A stretch of DNA of 64,000 nucleotides, taken from positions 434,001 through 498,000 of the forward strand of contig NZ_FOBV01000001.1 of the NCBI RefSeq assembly GCF_900109935.1, in the 5' to 3' direction. The DNA is from Chryseobacterium taichungense (GTDB lineage Bacteria; Bacteroidota; Bacteroidia; Flavobacteriales; Weeksellaceae). The notes beneath the pieces are model-generated. The model was not told the DNA's origin and ran no database searches. It worked only from the letters and a program-made list of their open reading frames with translations. A program made the translations under genes and the position numbers. Positions 32,968 through 41,603 of the stretch are shown one piece after another (within the stretch, counting starts at the first letter, position 1; each line of letters begins with the position of its first letter).

Positions 32968-34869
32968 ATGAATTACGTTTCTGCAGAAAATCTTACAAAA
33001 TCCTACGGCATAAAAGTTTTATTTGAAAACATTTCTTTTCATGTAAACGAAGGTGATAAAATTGCCATTGTTGCCAAAAACGGAAGCGGAAAGTCTACTC
33101 TGCTCAAAATTTTAATGGGGAAAGAAATTGCAGACAGCGGAACCGTGATCATTAATAAAGATATTCAGGTTGTTTTATTTGATCAGGAGATTGATTTCGA
33201 TCCCAATCTCAGCATAGACGAATTTATGATGACCCTGGATTCTGCACCCATTAAAGCTTTAAAGGATTACCATAAATCACTGCATTCTACTGATAATGAT
33301 TTTATCGAAAAAGCTTTAGCCGGAATGGAAGCTCATAAAGCATGGGATCTGGAAAATGAAATGAAGCAGATTCTGTCTCAGCTTAAAATCACTGATCTTG
33401 ATGCTAAAATGGGAACGCTTTCCGGAGGACAGATTAAACGTGTTGCTTTGGCCAAACTTTTAACGGAAACCAGAGCTGAACACCGCCACACTTTATTGAT
33501 CATGGATGAGCCCACCAATCACCTTGATGTAGAAATGGTGGAATGGCTTGAGAATTATTTAAACAAAGCAAAAATTACACTTCTGCTGGTAACCCACGAC
33601 CGATATTTCCTAGACAGTGTCTGCGATATCATCTGGGAAATGGAAGATAAAAATCTGTATGTTCACAATGGTTCTTACGCGACTTATCTCGAAAATAAAA
33701 TGATCCGCGAAGATAATTTAAACGCCACAATAGACAAAGCAAACAACCTTTACCGAAAGGAGCTCGAATGGATGCGCCGCCAGCCAAAAGCCAGAACGAC
33801 CAAATCAAAATCTAGAATTGACGCCTTTTACGATACAGAGAAAGTTGCTAAAACTGACACCCGAAAACAAGGTCTTGAACTTGATTTTGAAATGAAAAGG
33901 CTTGGAAATAAAATTCTTGAACTTAAACACATCGATAAAAGTTTCGGAAATAAAGTTTTGCTGAAAGATTTCAGCTATCAATTCCAACGTGGTGAAAAAG
34001 TAGGAATCGTAGGAAAAAACGGAGCCGGAAAATCTACTTTACTGAACATTATTCAGGGATTTGAAAAAGCGGATAAAGGAGAAATTGAAACCGGAGAAAC
34101 CATTCATTTCGGATATTTTTCACAAAAAGGTCTTACTTACAAAGAAGATGAAAGAGTTATTGATTTCATTAAAGAAGTTGCAGAATATTATCCGTTAGCA
34201 AATGGGAAAAGTCTTTCTGCATCACAGTTTTTAAGATTATTTTTATTTGATGACCAGACCCAGTACTCTCCTATTTCAAAACTTTCGGGTGGTGAAAAAA
34301 GAAGATTACACCTCATGTATATCTTATATCAAAATCCGAATTTTCTGATTTTTGATGAGCCTACCAATGATCTGGATCTCCCAACTCTTACGGTTCTTGA
34401 AAACTTTTTGCAACAATTTCAGGGCTCTCTTATTATTGTTTCGCACGACCGATATTTTATGGACAGAATTATTGATCACACACTCGCTTTTGAAGGTGAT
34501 GGAAAGATCAGGGATTTTGTCGGCAATTTCTCCGAATATCGTGAAGCAAAAAGTAAAGAAGATGCTTTGGGAAAATCAGTTTCAGTAAAAACTGAGAATC
34601 CGAAAGAAGATATTACACCATCTGTAAACACACAAATCCCGACAAAAAAGAAAAGACTTTCCTTCAAGGAACAAAGAGAGCTTGAAACCATTGAAAAAGA
34701 AATGCCCGAACTGGAAGAGCAGCGGGCAAAAATTCTTGATCAACTGAATAACGAAAGTGATTATGAAAAAATCTCAAAGCTATCTGCAGATCTGGAAAAT
34801 ATCTCAGAAAAATTGGAAATCCAAGAAATGAGATGGCTTGAACTACAGGAGATTTTAGGCGAAGGCTGA
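32968..34869 (+). CDS. ABC-F family ATPase (Uup-like)
   Basis: A 633-residue cytoplasmic protein with two ABC ATPase domains and no membrane segment. Domain 1 has Walker A AKNGSGKSTLLKIL, signature LSGGQIKRVALAKLL and Walker B LLIMDEPTNHLD. The linker with ELEWMRRQPKARTTKSKSR follows. Domain 2 has GKNGAGKSTLLNII, LSGGEKRRLHLMYIL and FLIFDEPTNDLD. A C-terminal coiled coil (EMPELEEQRAKILDQLNNES) matches Uup. ABC-F proteins act on the ribosome E site or on branched nucleic acids; which of these applies is not shown by sequence. Antibiotic resistance is unlikely given the Uup-type tail. Confidence 0.9.
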   Translation: MNYVSAENLTKSYGIKVLFENISFHVNEGDKIAIVAKNGSGKSTLLKILMGKEIADSGTVIINKDIQVVLFDQEIDFDPNLSIDEFMMTLDSAPIKALKDYHKSLHSTDNDFIEKALAGMEAHKAWDLENEMKQILSQLKITDLDAKMGTLSGGQIKRVALAKLLTETRAEHRHTLLIMDEPTNHLDVEMVEWLENYLNKAKITLLLVTHDRYFLDSVCDIIWEMEDKNLYVHNGSYATYLENKMIREDNLNATIDKANNLYRKELEWMRRQPKARTTKSKSRIDAFYDTEKVAKTDTRKQGLELDFEMKRLGNKILELKHIDKSFGNKVLLKDFSYQFQRGEKVGIVGKNGAGKSTLLNIIQGFEKADKGEIETGETIHFGYFSQKGLTYKEDERVIDFIKEVAEYYPLANGKSLSASQFLRLFLFDDQTQYSPISKLSGGEKRRLHLMYILYQNPNFLIFDEPTNDLDLPTLTVLENFLQQFQGSLIIVSHDRYFMDRIIDHTLAFEGDGKIRDFVGNFSEYREAKSKEDALGKSVSVKTENPKEDITPSVNTQIPTKKKRLSFKEQRELETIEKEMPELEEQRAKILDQLNNESDYEKISKLSADLENISEKLEIQEMRWLELQEILGEG

Positions 34870-34871
34870 TT

Positions 34872-34955
34872 GAGGTGTAGGGTTTGAGAGTCTTAGAGTT
34901 TGATGGCGTAACCCTTTACGCTAAAACCCTCACACCCTAATACACTAAAACTCTC
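34872..34955. repeat. Imperfect long inverted repeat between convergent genes
   Basis: A perfect core GCGTAA-CCCT-TTACGC (34906-34911, 34916-34921) is flanked by imperfect arms, TGTAGGGTTTGAGAGT on the left and ACCCTAATACACT / AAAACTCTCT on the right. It may end transcription from both sides. The GGGTTTGAGA motif recurs at about 24385-24415, so it may be a dispersed short repeat. Confidence 0.45.
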
Positions 34956-36011
34956 TTACAAATACACCACTCTTCCCTCGTTGGAACTTTCCACAGCGGC
35001 ATCGATAATTTTCATATTCCTTATAATTTCTCCGGCTGGCGAAGGTAACGCATATCCGAAAACGATGAATTCATAAATTTGCTGATAATAATTCATGTAA
35101 TTTCCGGGCTCACTGGAAGTAAGGATTCTTTCGGTTTCCTTATTTTCATTTAAATAATTCAGAATACCGTCGGTTTCTTTTAGTGGTTGTGTCCAATCCT
35201 TGCCATATTCAGGAATTGCCCCTGCTGCCAATTCATTTTCCTGATTATCTGTTCTTTCCTGTAAAAAACTTCCCTTTTCCCCATGAACAGTGTACGCATA
35301 ATGCGCTTCTTTTGTAAATACAGAAGATTTCAATCTCACTCTTAAATCATTTTGATAAAATAAAATGAGTTCAAAATAATCATTGGAGAATTCTTTTCCT
35401 TTCATTGAAAAAACATCTGCAAACAATTTCTCCGGCAAACCAAAATATTGTGTTGCCTGATCGATCAGATGAGATCCTAAATCATGCAATGATCCGGAGC
35501 CTGTAGCATCAGGATTTTCTTTATGAGCTTTTCCGCTAGGTTCTGTCCTGAATCTGTCAAAACGGATTTCAACCTCTTTGATATTTCCCAATTTGCCTTC
35601 GTTAATGATCTTCTGAACCTGAAGGTAATCCCGGTCGAATCTTCTGTTCTGATAAACACTTAAAAACAAACCTTTCTCTTCCGCCAGTTGCACCAGTTCT
35701 TCCGCTTCGGAAACATTTACTGTAAAAGGCTTTTCTACGATCACATTTTTTCCTGCCTCAAGAGCCATTTTAGTGTATTCAAAATGAGTCTGAACAGGAG
35801 TATTTACAACAACCAATTCAATATCTGCATGATTCAGCATTTCTTCTACTGAACGATAGATGGTTGCATCGGGGTATTTTTCTTTAGAGTCTTCCTTACT
35901 TCTTTCAACAACTGCAGACAAAAAAAATCCCGGATGTTCTTTTAAAAATGGTGCATGAAATATTTTTCCGCTCATCCCGAATGCACAAAGTCCTGTTTTT
36001 ACCAATTGCAT
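34956..36011 (-). CDS. Gfo/Idh/MocA family oxidoreductase
   Basis: A 351-residue NAD(P)-dependent enzyme. The Rossmann part has KTGLCAFGMSGKIFHAPFL, IELVVVNTPVQTHFEYTKMA and the family hallmark GKNVIVEKPFTVN with the catalytic Lys. The C-terminal sheet domain has GSLHDLGSHLIDQATQYFG, with the Asp/His pair. Such enzymes reduce or oxidise sugars, inositols or biliverdin-like substrates; the K-x-x-H...D-x-x-x-H pattern suggests a sugar substrate. The start ATG 36011 was chosen because the longer TTG start falls in the promoter box TAAATTTG. Confidence 0.88.
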   Translation of the reverse strand: MQLVKTGLCAFGMSGKIFHAPFLKEHPGFFLSAVVERSKEDSKEKYPDATIYRSVEEMLNHADIELVVVNTPVQTHFEYTKMALEAGKNVIVEKPFTVNVSEAEELVQLAEEKGLFLSVYQNRRFDRDYLQVQKIINEGKLGNIKEVEIRFDRFRTEPSGKAHKENPDATGSGSLHDLGSHLIDQATQYFGLPEKLFADVFSMKGKEFSNDYFELILFYQNDLRVRLKSSVFTKEAHYAYTVHGEKGSFLQERTDNQENELAAGAIPEYGKDWTQPLKETDGILNYLNENKETERILTSSEPGNYMNYYQQIYEFIVFGYALPSPAGEIIRNMKIIDAAVESSNEGRVVYL

Positions 36012-36141
36012 AATCTTAATTTTTAACAAATTTATCTATAAACCTGCAATATTTTCATCAAAAACCAAATCAATATGAACTTTTAAAATTTAAAGATGAT
36101 AAATATCACATTTTAATTTTTATTAATTCTAAATAATAATA

Positions 36142-36149
36142 TACTTTTG
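36142..36149 (+). promoter_or_regulatory. Promoter box of the TonB receptor gene
   Basis: TACTTTTG fits TAnnTTTG; predicted transcription start is near 36155, inside the inverted repeat at 36153-36175. Confidence 0.55.
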
Positions 36150-36152
36150 CAC

Positions 36153-36175
36153 TTATTTAAAACCACTCTAAATAA
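36153..36175. promoter_or_regulatory. Candidate operator over the transcription start
   Basis: Perfect inverted repeat TTATTTA-N9-TAAATAA at or just after the predicted transcription start. A repressor bound here would block the promoter. For a siderophore receptor an iron-responsive regulator (Fur or DtxR type) is the natural guess, but AT-rich palindromes can occur by chance. Confidence 0.4.
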
Positions 36176-36186
36176 AATAAACTATC

Positions 36187-38466
36187 ATGAAAAAACAGCT
36201 AGTTACCTTAGGATTATTATTCACAGCCATATCCTTAGGTGCACAAATGAAAAATACAGAAGCTGATACCGTCAAGATCCAGACGATCGAAGACGTTAAT
36301 CTTCATAAAACGGGAAATCCCAACAAGGCAAGACCATTATCGACCAAGTCAAATCTTACGATGATGGAAACCCCACAGCCGATTGCCATTGTCACTCATG
36401 AAATTATTGAGCAGCAGCAGGCAAAACAGTTGAGCGATGTTCTACAGAATGTTAATGGGATTTATCTGACTTCATCAAGAGGAAATTCCCAAGATAGTTT
36501 TGGTGGACGTGGTTTTATTTTAGGAAATGATAATATTTTCAAGAACGGGTCGAGAATTAACAGTGGCGTTTTTCCTGAAGTAAGTGGTTTGGAAAGAGTT
36601 GAAGTTTTAAAAGGTGCCAATGCCATGCTTTATGGAAATACTGCTGCAGGAGGTGTCATTAATATGATTACGAAAAAGCCAAAATTCAACTTTGGAGGAA
36701 GTGTAGGAATGAATGCCGGAAGCTGGAACTCTTACAAACCAATGGTTGATATTTATGGTCCGCTATCAAAAAATATCGCATTTCGGGTAAACGGAACTTA
36801 CGAACATGCCGAAAGTTTCAGAGATGTTGTACAATCAGAAAAATATTATTTTAATCCTTCATTTTTATTTAATTTAAGTGATAAATCTCAATTAATTGTA
36901 GAGGCTGATTATCTTAAAAATGATTTCACCCCCGACTTCGGGATCGGATCTATTACTGAAAAAGATCAAAGCTATAGATTAAACGATGCTGTTTCCAGAA
37001 ATGTTTTCTTCGGAACAGACTGGCAATATCAGAATGTACAGCAGGCTTCCACCAATGTTACTTTCAATCATCAGTTCAATGAAAGATGGTCATTAAATGC
37101 CACTGCGTCGTATCAGAATTATACTAAAGATTATTTTTCTTCAGAAAGGGTTCAATGGACTTATAGCGGAGCTAATCCTAACCGACTTTCATGGAACAGA
37201 CCTTTTGGTAAGACATATAATGAACAAAATTATACTTCTGCACAGGTAAACTTAAACGGTGAATTCAATACAGGAAAAATCAATCATAAAGTTTTGATTG
37301 GCTCTGACGCAGATTATAACCAGGCAGATTCTTATGCATACACTTTGGCTACTACGTCTAACACTTTATTTTTAGATGACCCCTCAACCTGGGAAAGCAT
37401 TGATATGCCAAATTCAACTCTTACTACAAGAAATAGAATCAATACAAGAAGAATTGGAGTATATGCACAGGATTTTATCAGTTTAACAAAACAAATAAAA
37501 GTAATTGCAGGAGTAAGATGGTCATATATAGAAAATATGCCGACATTAACCACCCGCTTTGCATCAAATGAAAAATTTGAAGTCGCAAATTCTTCAACTT
37601 CAGACAATGCTTTTTCTCCAAAAGTAGGTTTGGTTTATGCACCAAATGAAAACCTTTCTGTGTTTGCAACCTATACTAATTCATTTGCTTCAAATGCAGG
37701 TTATACTTCAGATCAATTTGGTACCGTAAATACAAATCAATCTGCTACACAAATTCAAAATCAGCTGGCAACTTTATCAAGACAAAGTATAAAACCATCA
37801 ACAGTTGATCAGTACGAAATTGGTATTAAAAAGAATTTCTGGAATAATGCTTTAGCGGTTAATTTAACAGCTTACCAGATCATGTATAATAATTATTATC
37901 AAACGTATTGGTTTATTCCTACATCAACACCGAATGCAGCACCAGTAAATTCAACAGACACCAATCTTAAAGAATTTGCAGGAGATATGAGAAGCCGTGG
38001 GGTTGAATTGGACATTACAGGAAATCCGACAGACAATATATCAATAATAGGAGGTTTCTCTTACAATAACTCTGTTTATGTAAATACTCCTGAAAAGGGA
38101 TATATTGAAAAACAAAGATTGGTAAGAACTCCTGCAACTACTGCAAATGCTTCTATTTTCTACAAATTCACAGATTATTTGAAAGGGCTGAAAGTTGGAG
38201 CGGGCGTTTACTACATTGGTGACAGAATTGCAGGTTGGAATGATACAAAATCTACCAATACAAGCAGAGGCAATGTGACCAGAATGTTTGATCTAAAGGA
38301 TTACACAACAGTTTCATTATCTGTAGGCTACGAATGGAAAAAATTCATGATCCAAGGAAAAGTAGGAAATTTGTTTGATGTAGTGAACTACAATGTTCAT
38401 GAGAATTATTCCGTGAATCCGATTACGCCTAGAAACTATTATTTCACACTAACTTATAAACTGTAA
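36187..38466 (+). CDS. TonB-dependent siderophore receptor
   Basis: A 759-residue outer-membrane receptor with a signal peptide (LVTLGLLFTAISLGAQ). The plug domain has ETPQPIAIVTHEIIEQQQAK, QLSDVLQNVNGIYLTSSRGN, GGRGFILGNDNIFKNGSRIN and VEVLKGANAMLYGNTAAGG, typical of the FhuA/FoxA/FpvA siderophore group. The remaining 22-strand barrel ends in PRNYYFTLTYKL. It would import a ferric siderophore with energy from TonB-ExbBD. The PepSY-type gene downstream, often linked to ferric-siderophore reduction, supports an iron role. A possible operator lies at its promoter. Confidence 0.9.
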   Translation: MKKQLVTLGLLFTAISLGAQMKNTEADTVKIQTIEDVNLHKTGNPNKARPLSTKSNLTMMETPQPIAIVTHEIIEQQQAKQLSDVLQNVNGIYLTSSRGNSQDSFGGRGFILGNDNIFKNGSRINSGVFPEVSGLERVEVLKGANAMLYGNTAAGGVINMITKKPKFNFGGSVGMNAGSWNSYKPMVDIYGPLSKNIAFRVNGTYEHAESFRDVVQSEKYYFNPSFLFNLSDKSQLIVEADYLKNDFTPDFGIGSITEKDQSYRLNDAVSRNVFFGTDWQYQNVQQASTNVTFNHQFNERWSLNATASYQNYTKDYFSSERVQWTYSGANPNRLSWNRPFGKTYNEQNYTSAQVNLNGEFNTGKINHKVLIGSDADYNQADSYAYTLATTSNTLFLDDPSTWESIDMPNSTLTTRNRINTRRIGVYAQDFISLTKQIKVIAGVRWSYIENMPTLTTRFASNEKFEVANSSTSDNAFSPKVGLVYAPNENLSVFATYTNSFASNAGYTSDQFGTVNTNQSATQIQNQLATLSRQSIKPSTVDQYEIGIKKNFWNNALAVNLTAYQIMYNNYYQTYWFIPTSTPNAAPVNSTDTNLKEFAGDMRSRGVELDITGNPTDNISIIGGFSYNNSVYVNTPEKGYIEKQRLVRTPATTANASIFYKFTDYLKGLKVGAGVYYIGDRIAGWNDTKSTNTSRGNVTRMFDLKDYTTVSLSVGYEWKKFMIQGKVGNLFDVVNYNVHENYSVNPITPRNYYFTLTYKL

Positions 38467-38492
38467 AAAGTTTAACAATAATTTCTTTATAT

Positions 38493-38527
38493 AAAGTGGG
38501 AATTGCATTTTTGCAGTTTCCACTTTT
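38493..38527 (+). terminator. Hairpin between the TonB receptor and PepSY genes
   Basis: AAAGTGGGAA / TTTCCACTTT with an inner TGCA/TGCA stem and a short T-run. It may be a partial terminator that lowers expression of the downstream PepSY gene. Confidence 0.5.
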
Positions 38528-38551
38528 GAACTTTAAAAACAATACTAAAAT

Positions 38552-39067
38552 ATGGATAAAATTAAGGACACAAGAAGTTTTATGAGAATCACGCACCGCT
38601 ACCTTGGATATTTTCTGGCGGGAATCATGGCGATTTATGCAATAAGCGGCGTTTTGCTGGTATATAGAGATACCGATTTTTTGAAGAAAGAGATGAAATA
38701 TGACAAAATCATAGACAAAAATCTTGACGAAAAAGCATTAGGTAAAGAATTAAAAATAAAAAACTTTGAAGTTAAGGAAACTGAAGGCAATATCTTGAAA
38801 TTTAAGCAGGGGACTTATAATTCTGCTACTGGTGAGGCTAAATACACAAAGAAAGAACTTCCTTTTGTTTTAGATAAAATGACAAAACTTCACAAAGCAC
38901 AATCAAAAGATACGTTATCTCCTTTAAATACTTTTTTCGGTATTTCATTGTTCTTTTTTGTTATCTCGAGTTTTTGGATGTTTAACCCTAAAACAAAAGC
39001 TTTCAAGCGGGGAATGGCATTTACTGCAGCCGGACTTATCATATCGATATTATTATTGCTGATTTGA
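38552..39067 (+). CDS. PepSY-associated membrane protein
   Basis: A 171-residue inner-membrane protein. The first helix lies in HRYLGYFLAGIMAIYAISG with the conserved H-R-x-x-G pattern of PepSY-TM proteins. A periplasmic region of about 75 residues follows (residues 36-115, with KLHKAQSKDTLSPLNTFF), then two more helices (FGISLFFFVISSFWMFNP, MAFTAAGLIISILLLLI). It is shorter than the four-helix PepSY reductases. Position after a siderophore receptor suggests a role in iron release or reduction. The His residues that could bind haem are few, so this is an inference. Confidence 0.75.
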   Translation: MDKIKDTRSFMRITHRYLGYFLAGIMAIYAISGVLLVYRDTDFLKKEMKYDKIIDKNLDEKALGKELKIKNFEVKETEGNILKFKQGTYNSATGEAKYTKKELPFVLDKMTKLHKAQSKDTLSPLNTFFGISLFFFVISSFWMFNPKTKAFKRGMAFTAAGLIISILLLLI

Positions 39068-39226
39068 TAAAAATATCATTTTCATTAAATACTGAAATCT
39101 TTACTTTAAAACTTTGATAAATGCAGTTATTTGCAGGTAAATTCACTAAACATTGATTAGTATGGCACATTTATTGTTTTTTGAGATAGCACAAATGATA
39201 AACATCAAATATTAAAATAATAAATT

Positions 39227-39820
39227 ATGAAAAAGCTAATTTTATCAGGAATACTAGCAGTGGCAGGTTTAGCTACAACCATGAATGCTCAAATCCAAAA
39301 AGGAAACTGGCTGGTAGGTAGTAGTTTAATATCCAGTAACTTCGGTTTAAATACTGGTGGAGGTTACAATATTGCTATTCAGCCTAAAGGAGCATATTTT
39401 ATTGAAGATAATGTTGCATTGGGAGGTTATGTAGATTTAGGATTTAATAAAGTAACCAATGGTAGCCCGACAGAATTTACTTATGGAGTTGGTGCATTAG
39501 GACGTTATTATCTCTCACCAGGAGAAAAAGGTGTTGATAATTTATTAAATCATGGACGTTGGTTCCTTGAAGGAAATGTAGGAATTGGCGGAAGATCTGT
39601 TGAAAATGCAGATTCTACGACAGGTTTAGACTTCGGTGCAGGTCCAGGATATTCTTATTTTATTACACCGAACATCGGTATTGAAGGTTTGGTAAAATAC
39701 AGAGGAAGAGCCGGTTTCGGTAGCGAAGGACTTAACTCAAACATCACATTCAACGTAGGTTTCAGTATCTATATTCCAACTTCAAAAGCCAGACAGGTGG
39801 CTAATGATGTTAGACAATAA
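39227..39820 (+). CDS. Small outer-membrane beta-barrel protein
   Basis: A 197-residue protein with a signal peptide ending at TTMNAQ. The rest is a run of amphipathic strands typical of an eight-stranded barrel: NWLVGSSLISSNFGL, YNIAIQPKGAYFIEDNVALG, RWFLEGNVGIGGRSV, FNVGFSIYIPTSKA. It belongs with the general outer membrane protein beta-barrel (OmpW/OmpX-like) group. No ligand or pore role can be assigned. It has its own spacer upstream and a strong terminator downstream. Confidence 0.78.
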   Translation: MKKLILSGILAVAGLATTMNAQIQKGNWLVGSSLISSNFGLNTGGGYNIAIQPKGAYFIEDNVALGGYVDLGFNKVTNGSPTEFTYGVGALGRYYLSPGEKGVDNLLNHGRWFLEGNVGIGGRSVENADSTTGLDFGAGPGYSYFITPNIGIEGLVKYRGRAGFGSEGLNSNITFNVGFSIYIPTSKARQVANDVRQ

Positions 39821-39856
39821 GAAATCATTTCACACACATTATATACACGTAAAAAT

Positions 39857-39893
39857 CGAAATCGCCTCGGAAACTTTTCCGAGGCGATTTTCT
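39857..39893 (+). terminator. Terminator of the small barrel gene
   Basis: AAATCGCCTCGG/CCGAGGCGATTT with a loop of about eight bases and TTTTCTT. Confidence 0.8.
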
Positions 39894-39929
39894 TACAAAT
39901 TAAAACTAAACTATAAAAAATCAAATAAA

Positions 39930-40565
39930 TCATGTATTAGGTTGTGGCGTATATCTCAGATATGGTTTTATTTCTGTTACGCCTTTCGGGAAAATCTTTC
40001 TGGCTTCTTCTGTAGAAACCGTTGGAGGAACGATAACATCATCACCATCCTGCCAGTTCACCGGAGTTGCTATTTTATAATTGTCAACTAACTGAAGAGA
40101 ATCAAGCACTCTCAGAATTTCATTAAAGTTTCTTCCTGTTGAAGCGGGGTAAGTAATAATTAATCTAACTTTCTTCTGCGGATCAATGATCAATAAAGAA
40201 CGTACCGTAGCCGTTGCTGAGGCATTCGGGTGTATAAAATCGTACAATTCAGAAATTTTACGGTCTTTATCTGCAATGATCGGAAACTGTACATCTGTAT
40301 GCTGGGTTTCGTTAATATCTTTAATCCAGTTTTGATGATCTTCCACTCCGTCTACACTTAAGGCAATTACCTTGGTCCCTCTTTTATCAAATTCAGATTT
40401 CAGTTTTGAAGTAAATCCCAATTCGGTTGTACAAACTGGTGTATAATCTGCCGGATGAGAAAAAAGTATTCCCCAGGAATCTCCTAGAAATTCGTAAAAG
40501 TTAATATCTCCCAAAGACGTTTCCGCCTGAAAGTCTGGTGCTGTATCTCCTAGTTTAATTGACAT
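39930..40565 (-). CDS. Peroxiredoxin of the Prx6 type
   Basis: A 211-residue thiol peroxidase. IKLGDTAPDFQAETSLGD opens the thioredoxin-like fold. The active site is WGILFSHPADYTPVCTTELG with the peroxidatic Cys at about residue 45 and the Thr and Pro of the PxxxT/SxxC motif. The long C-terminal arm, ending in RKIFPKGVTEIKPYLRYTPQ, is typical of Prx6 rather than AhpC. No second resolving Cys is visible, so it is probably one-Cys. It would remove hydrogen peroxide and organic peroxides in the cytoplasm. A promoter box TAAATTTG lies near 40593 on its strand. Confidence 0.92.
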   Translation of the reverse strand: MSIKLGDTAPDFQAETSLGDINFYEFLGDSWGILFSHPADYTPVCTTELGFTSKLKSEFDKRGTKVIALSVDGVEDHQNWIKDINETQHTDVQFPIIADKDRKISELYDFIHPNASATATVRSLLIIDPQKKVRLIITYPASTGRNFNEILRVLDSLQLVDNYKIATPVNWQDGDDVIVPPTVSTEEARKIFPKGVTEIKPYLRYTPQPNT

Positions 40566-40659
40566 AATATTTCGTTCTTATTAGTCTACAAATTTAGTAG
40601 AGTTTTTGAAACTGGCAAAATTTTTGTTGAAAAAATGTATAATTATTTAAAAATTTATT

Positions 40660-41541
40660 ATGCTGAAAAATGGTTTAAGCTATGTTGATGTTGTTTATAA
40701 TGTTCTTGAAAACTGGTATGTGAAATTTGCTGAAATTACCCCTAAACTTATTGTCGGGATCATTGTATTTTCTTTCTTTCTTCTCACCAGTAAATATTTA
40801 AGTCAGTTTTCTGTTAAAATATTTCATAAATTTTTTCCAAAAAGTAAAAAAGAAAGTTCTCTGGTAACGCTTATAGGTGTTTTCAGATTCCTGATCATGC
40901 TGATGGGAACTTTTATTGCCCTTGAAATCATGGGATTCAGTGGCTTCTTATGGAAATTTATAGGAAGTTTAGGGGTTGCCGGGGTCATTGCCGGAGTTGC
41001 CTTAAAAGATCTTGTATCCAGTATTTTTTCCGGATTACTGATCGGCATCGATAAAGCTTTTAAAGTGGGAGATTATGTTACGATCGGTAATAATTCGGGA
41101 ACGGTGTCCGAGATTGGTTTTTTAACCACAAAAGTAATTGGCGACGACGGAAAAAAGGTATATATTCCTAACCAGGTGATTTTCAATTCGCCCTTTTATA
41201 ATTTTACGGCCTCTCCACAGAGAAAAATATATTTAAATTTTGAAATTCCTGCAGACCAGGATGTAGCAAAGGCACAACAGGCTGTTCTCGAAGTTGTGCA
41301 AAAACTGGATAATATTGATCGTCCGGAAACTGCAACAGCCATGCTTACGGATCTTAAGCAAGGTGTTTTCAATCTCCAGGTAAAATTTCCTATGGTGGTA
41401 GGTGCAGATATGATGCTGCTAAAAAGCATTGCCTATTTTGAAATCAAGAAACGTCTGGATTCAGAGGGTATACAGCTTGTAACTCCAACAAGCATCAGTA
41501 TTACAGGAGGTGAAAATCTCAATACCGATAAAAAAATATAA
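40660..41541 (+). CDS. Small-conductance mechanosensitive channel (MscS)
   Basis: A 293-residue inner-membrane channel with three N-terminal helices. The pore-lining helix carries the Gly/Ala zipper LGVAGVIAGVALKDLVSSIF, and the beta domain has FKVGDYVTIGNNSGTVSEIG, the family signature, followed by VYIPNQVIFNSPFYNFT. It opens on sudden osmotic down-shift to release solutes. The size is close to the standard MscS. It stands alone with a terminator at 41545-41590. Confidence 0.92.
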   Translation: MLKNGLSYVDVVYNVLENWYVKFAEITPKLIVGIIVFSFFLLTSKYLSQFSVKIFHKFFPKSKKESSLVTLIGVFRFLIMLMGTFIALEIMGFSGFLWKFIGSLGVAGVIAGVALKDLVSSIFSGLLIGIDKAFKVGDYVTIGNNSGTVSEIGFLTTKVIGDDGKKVYIPNQVIFNSPFYNFTASPQRKIYLNFEIPADQDVAKAQQAVLEVVQKLDNIDRPETATAMLTDLKQGVFNLQVKFPMVVGADMMLLKSIAYFEIKKRLDSEGIQLVTPTSISITGGENLNTDKKI

Positions 41542-41544
41542 GCA

Positions 41545-41590
41545 TAAAAAACCGTTGCCTTTGAAAATTCAGACAACGGTTTTTATTTAT
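41545..41590. terminator. Shared terminator of mscS and sucC
   Basis: AAAACCGTTG/CAACGGTTTT (41548-41557 and 41574-41583) with runs of A and T on the outer sides, between convergent stops at 41541 and 41604. Confidence 0.75.
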
Positions 41591-41603
41591 TTTAATTGAA
41601 GTA

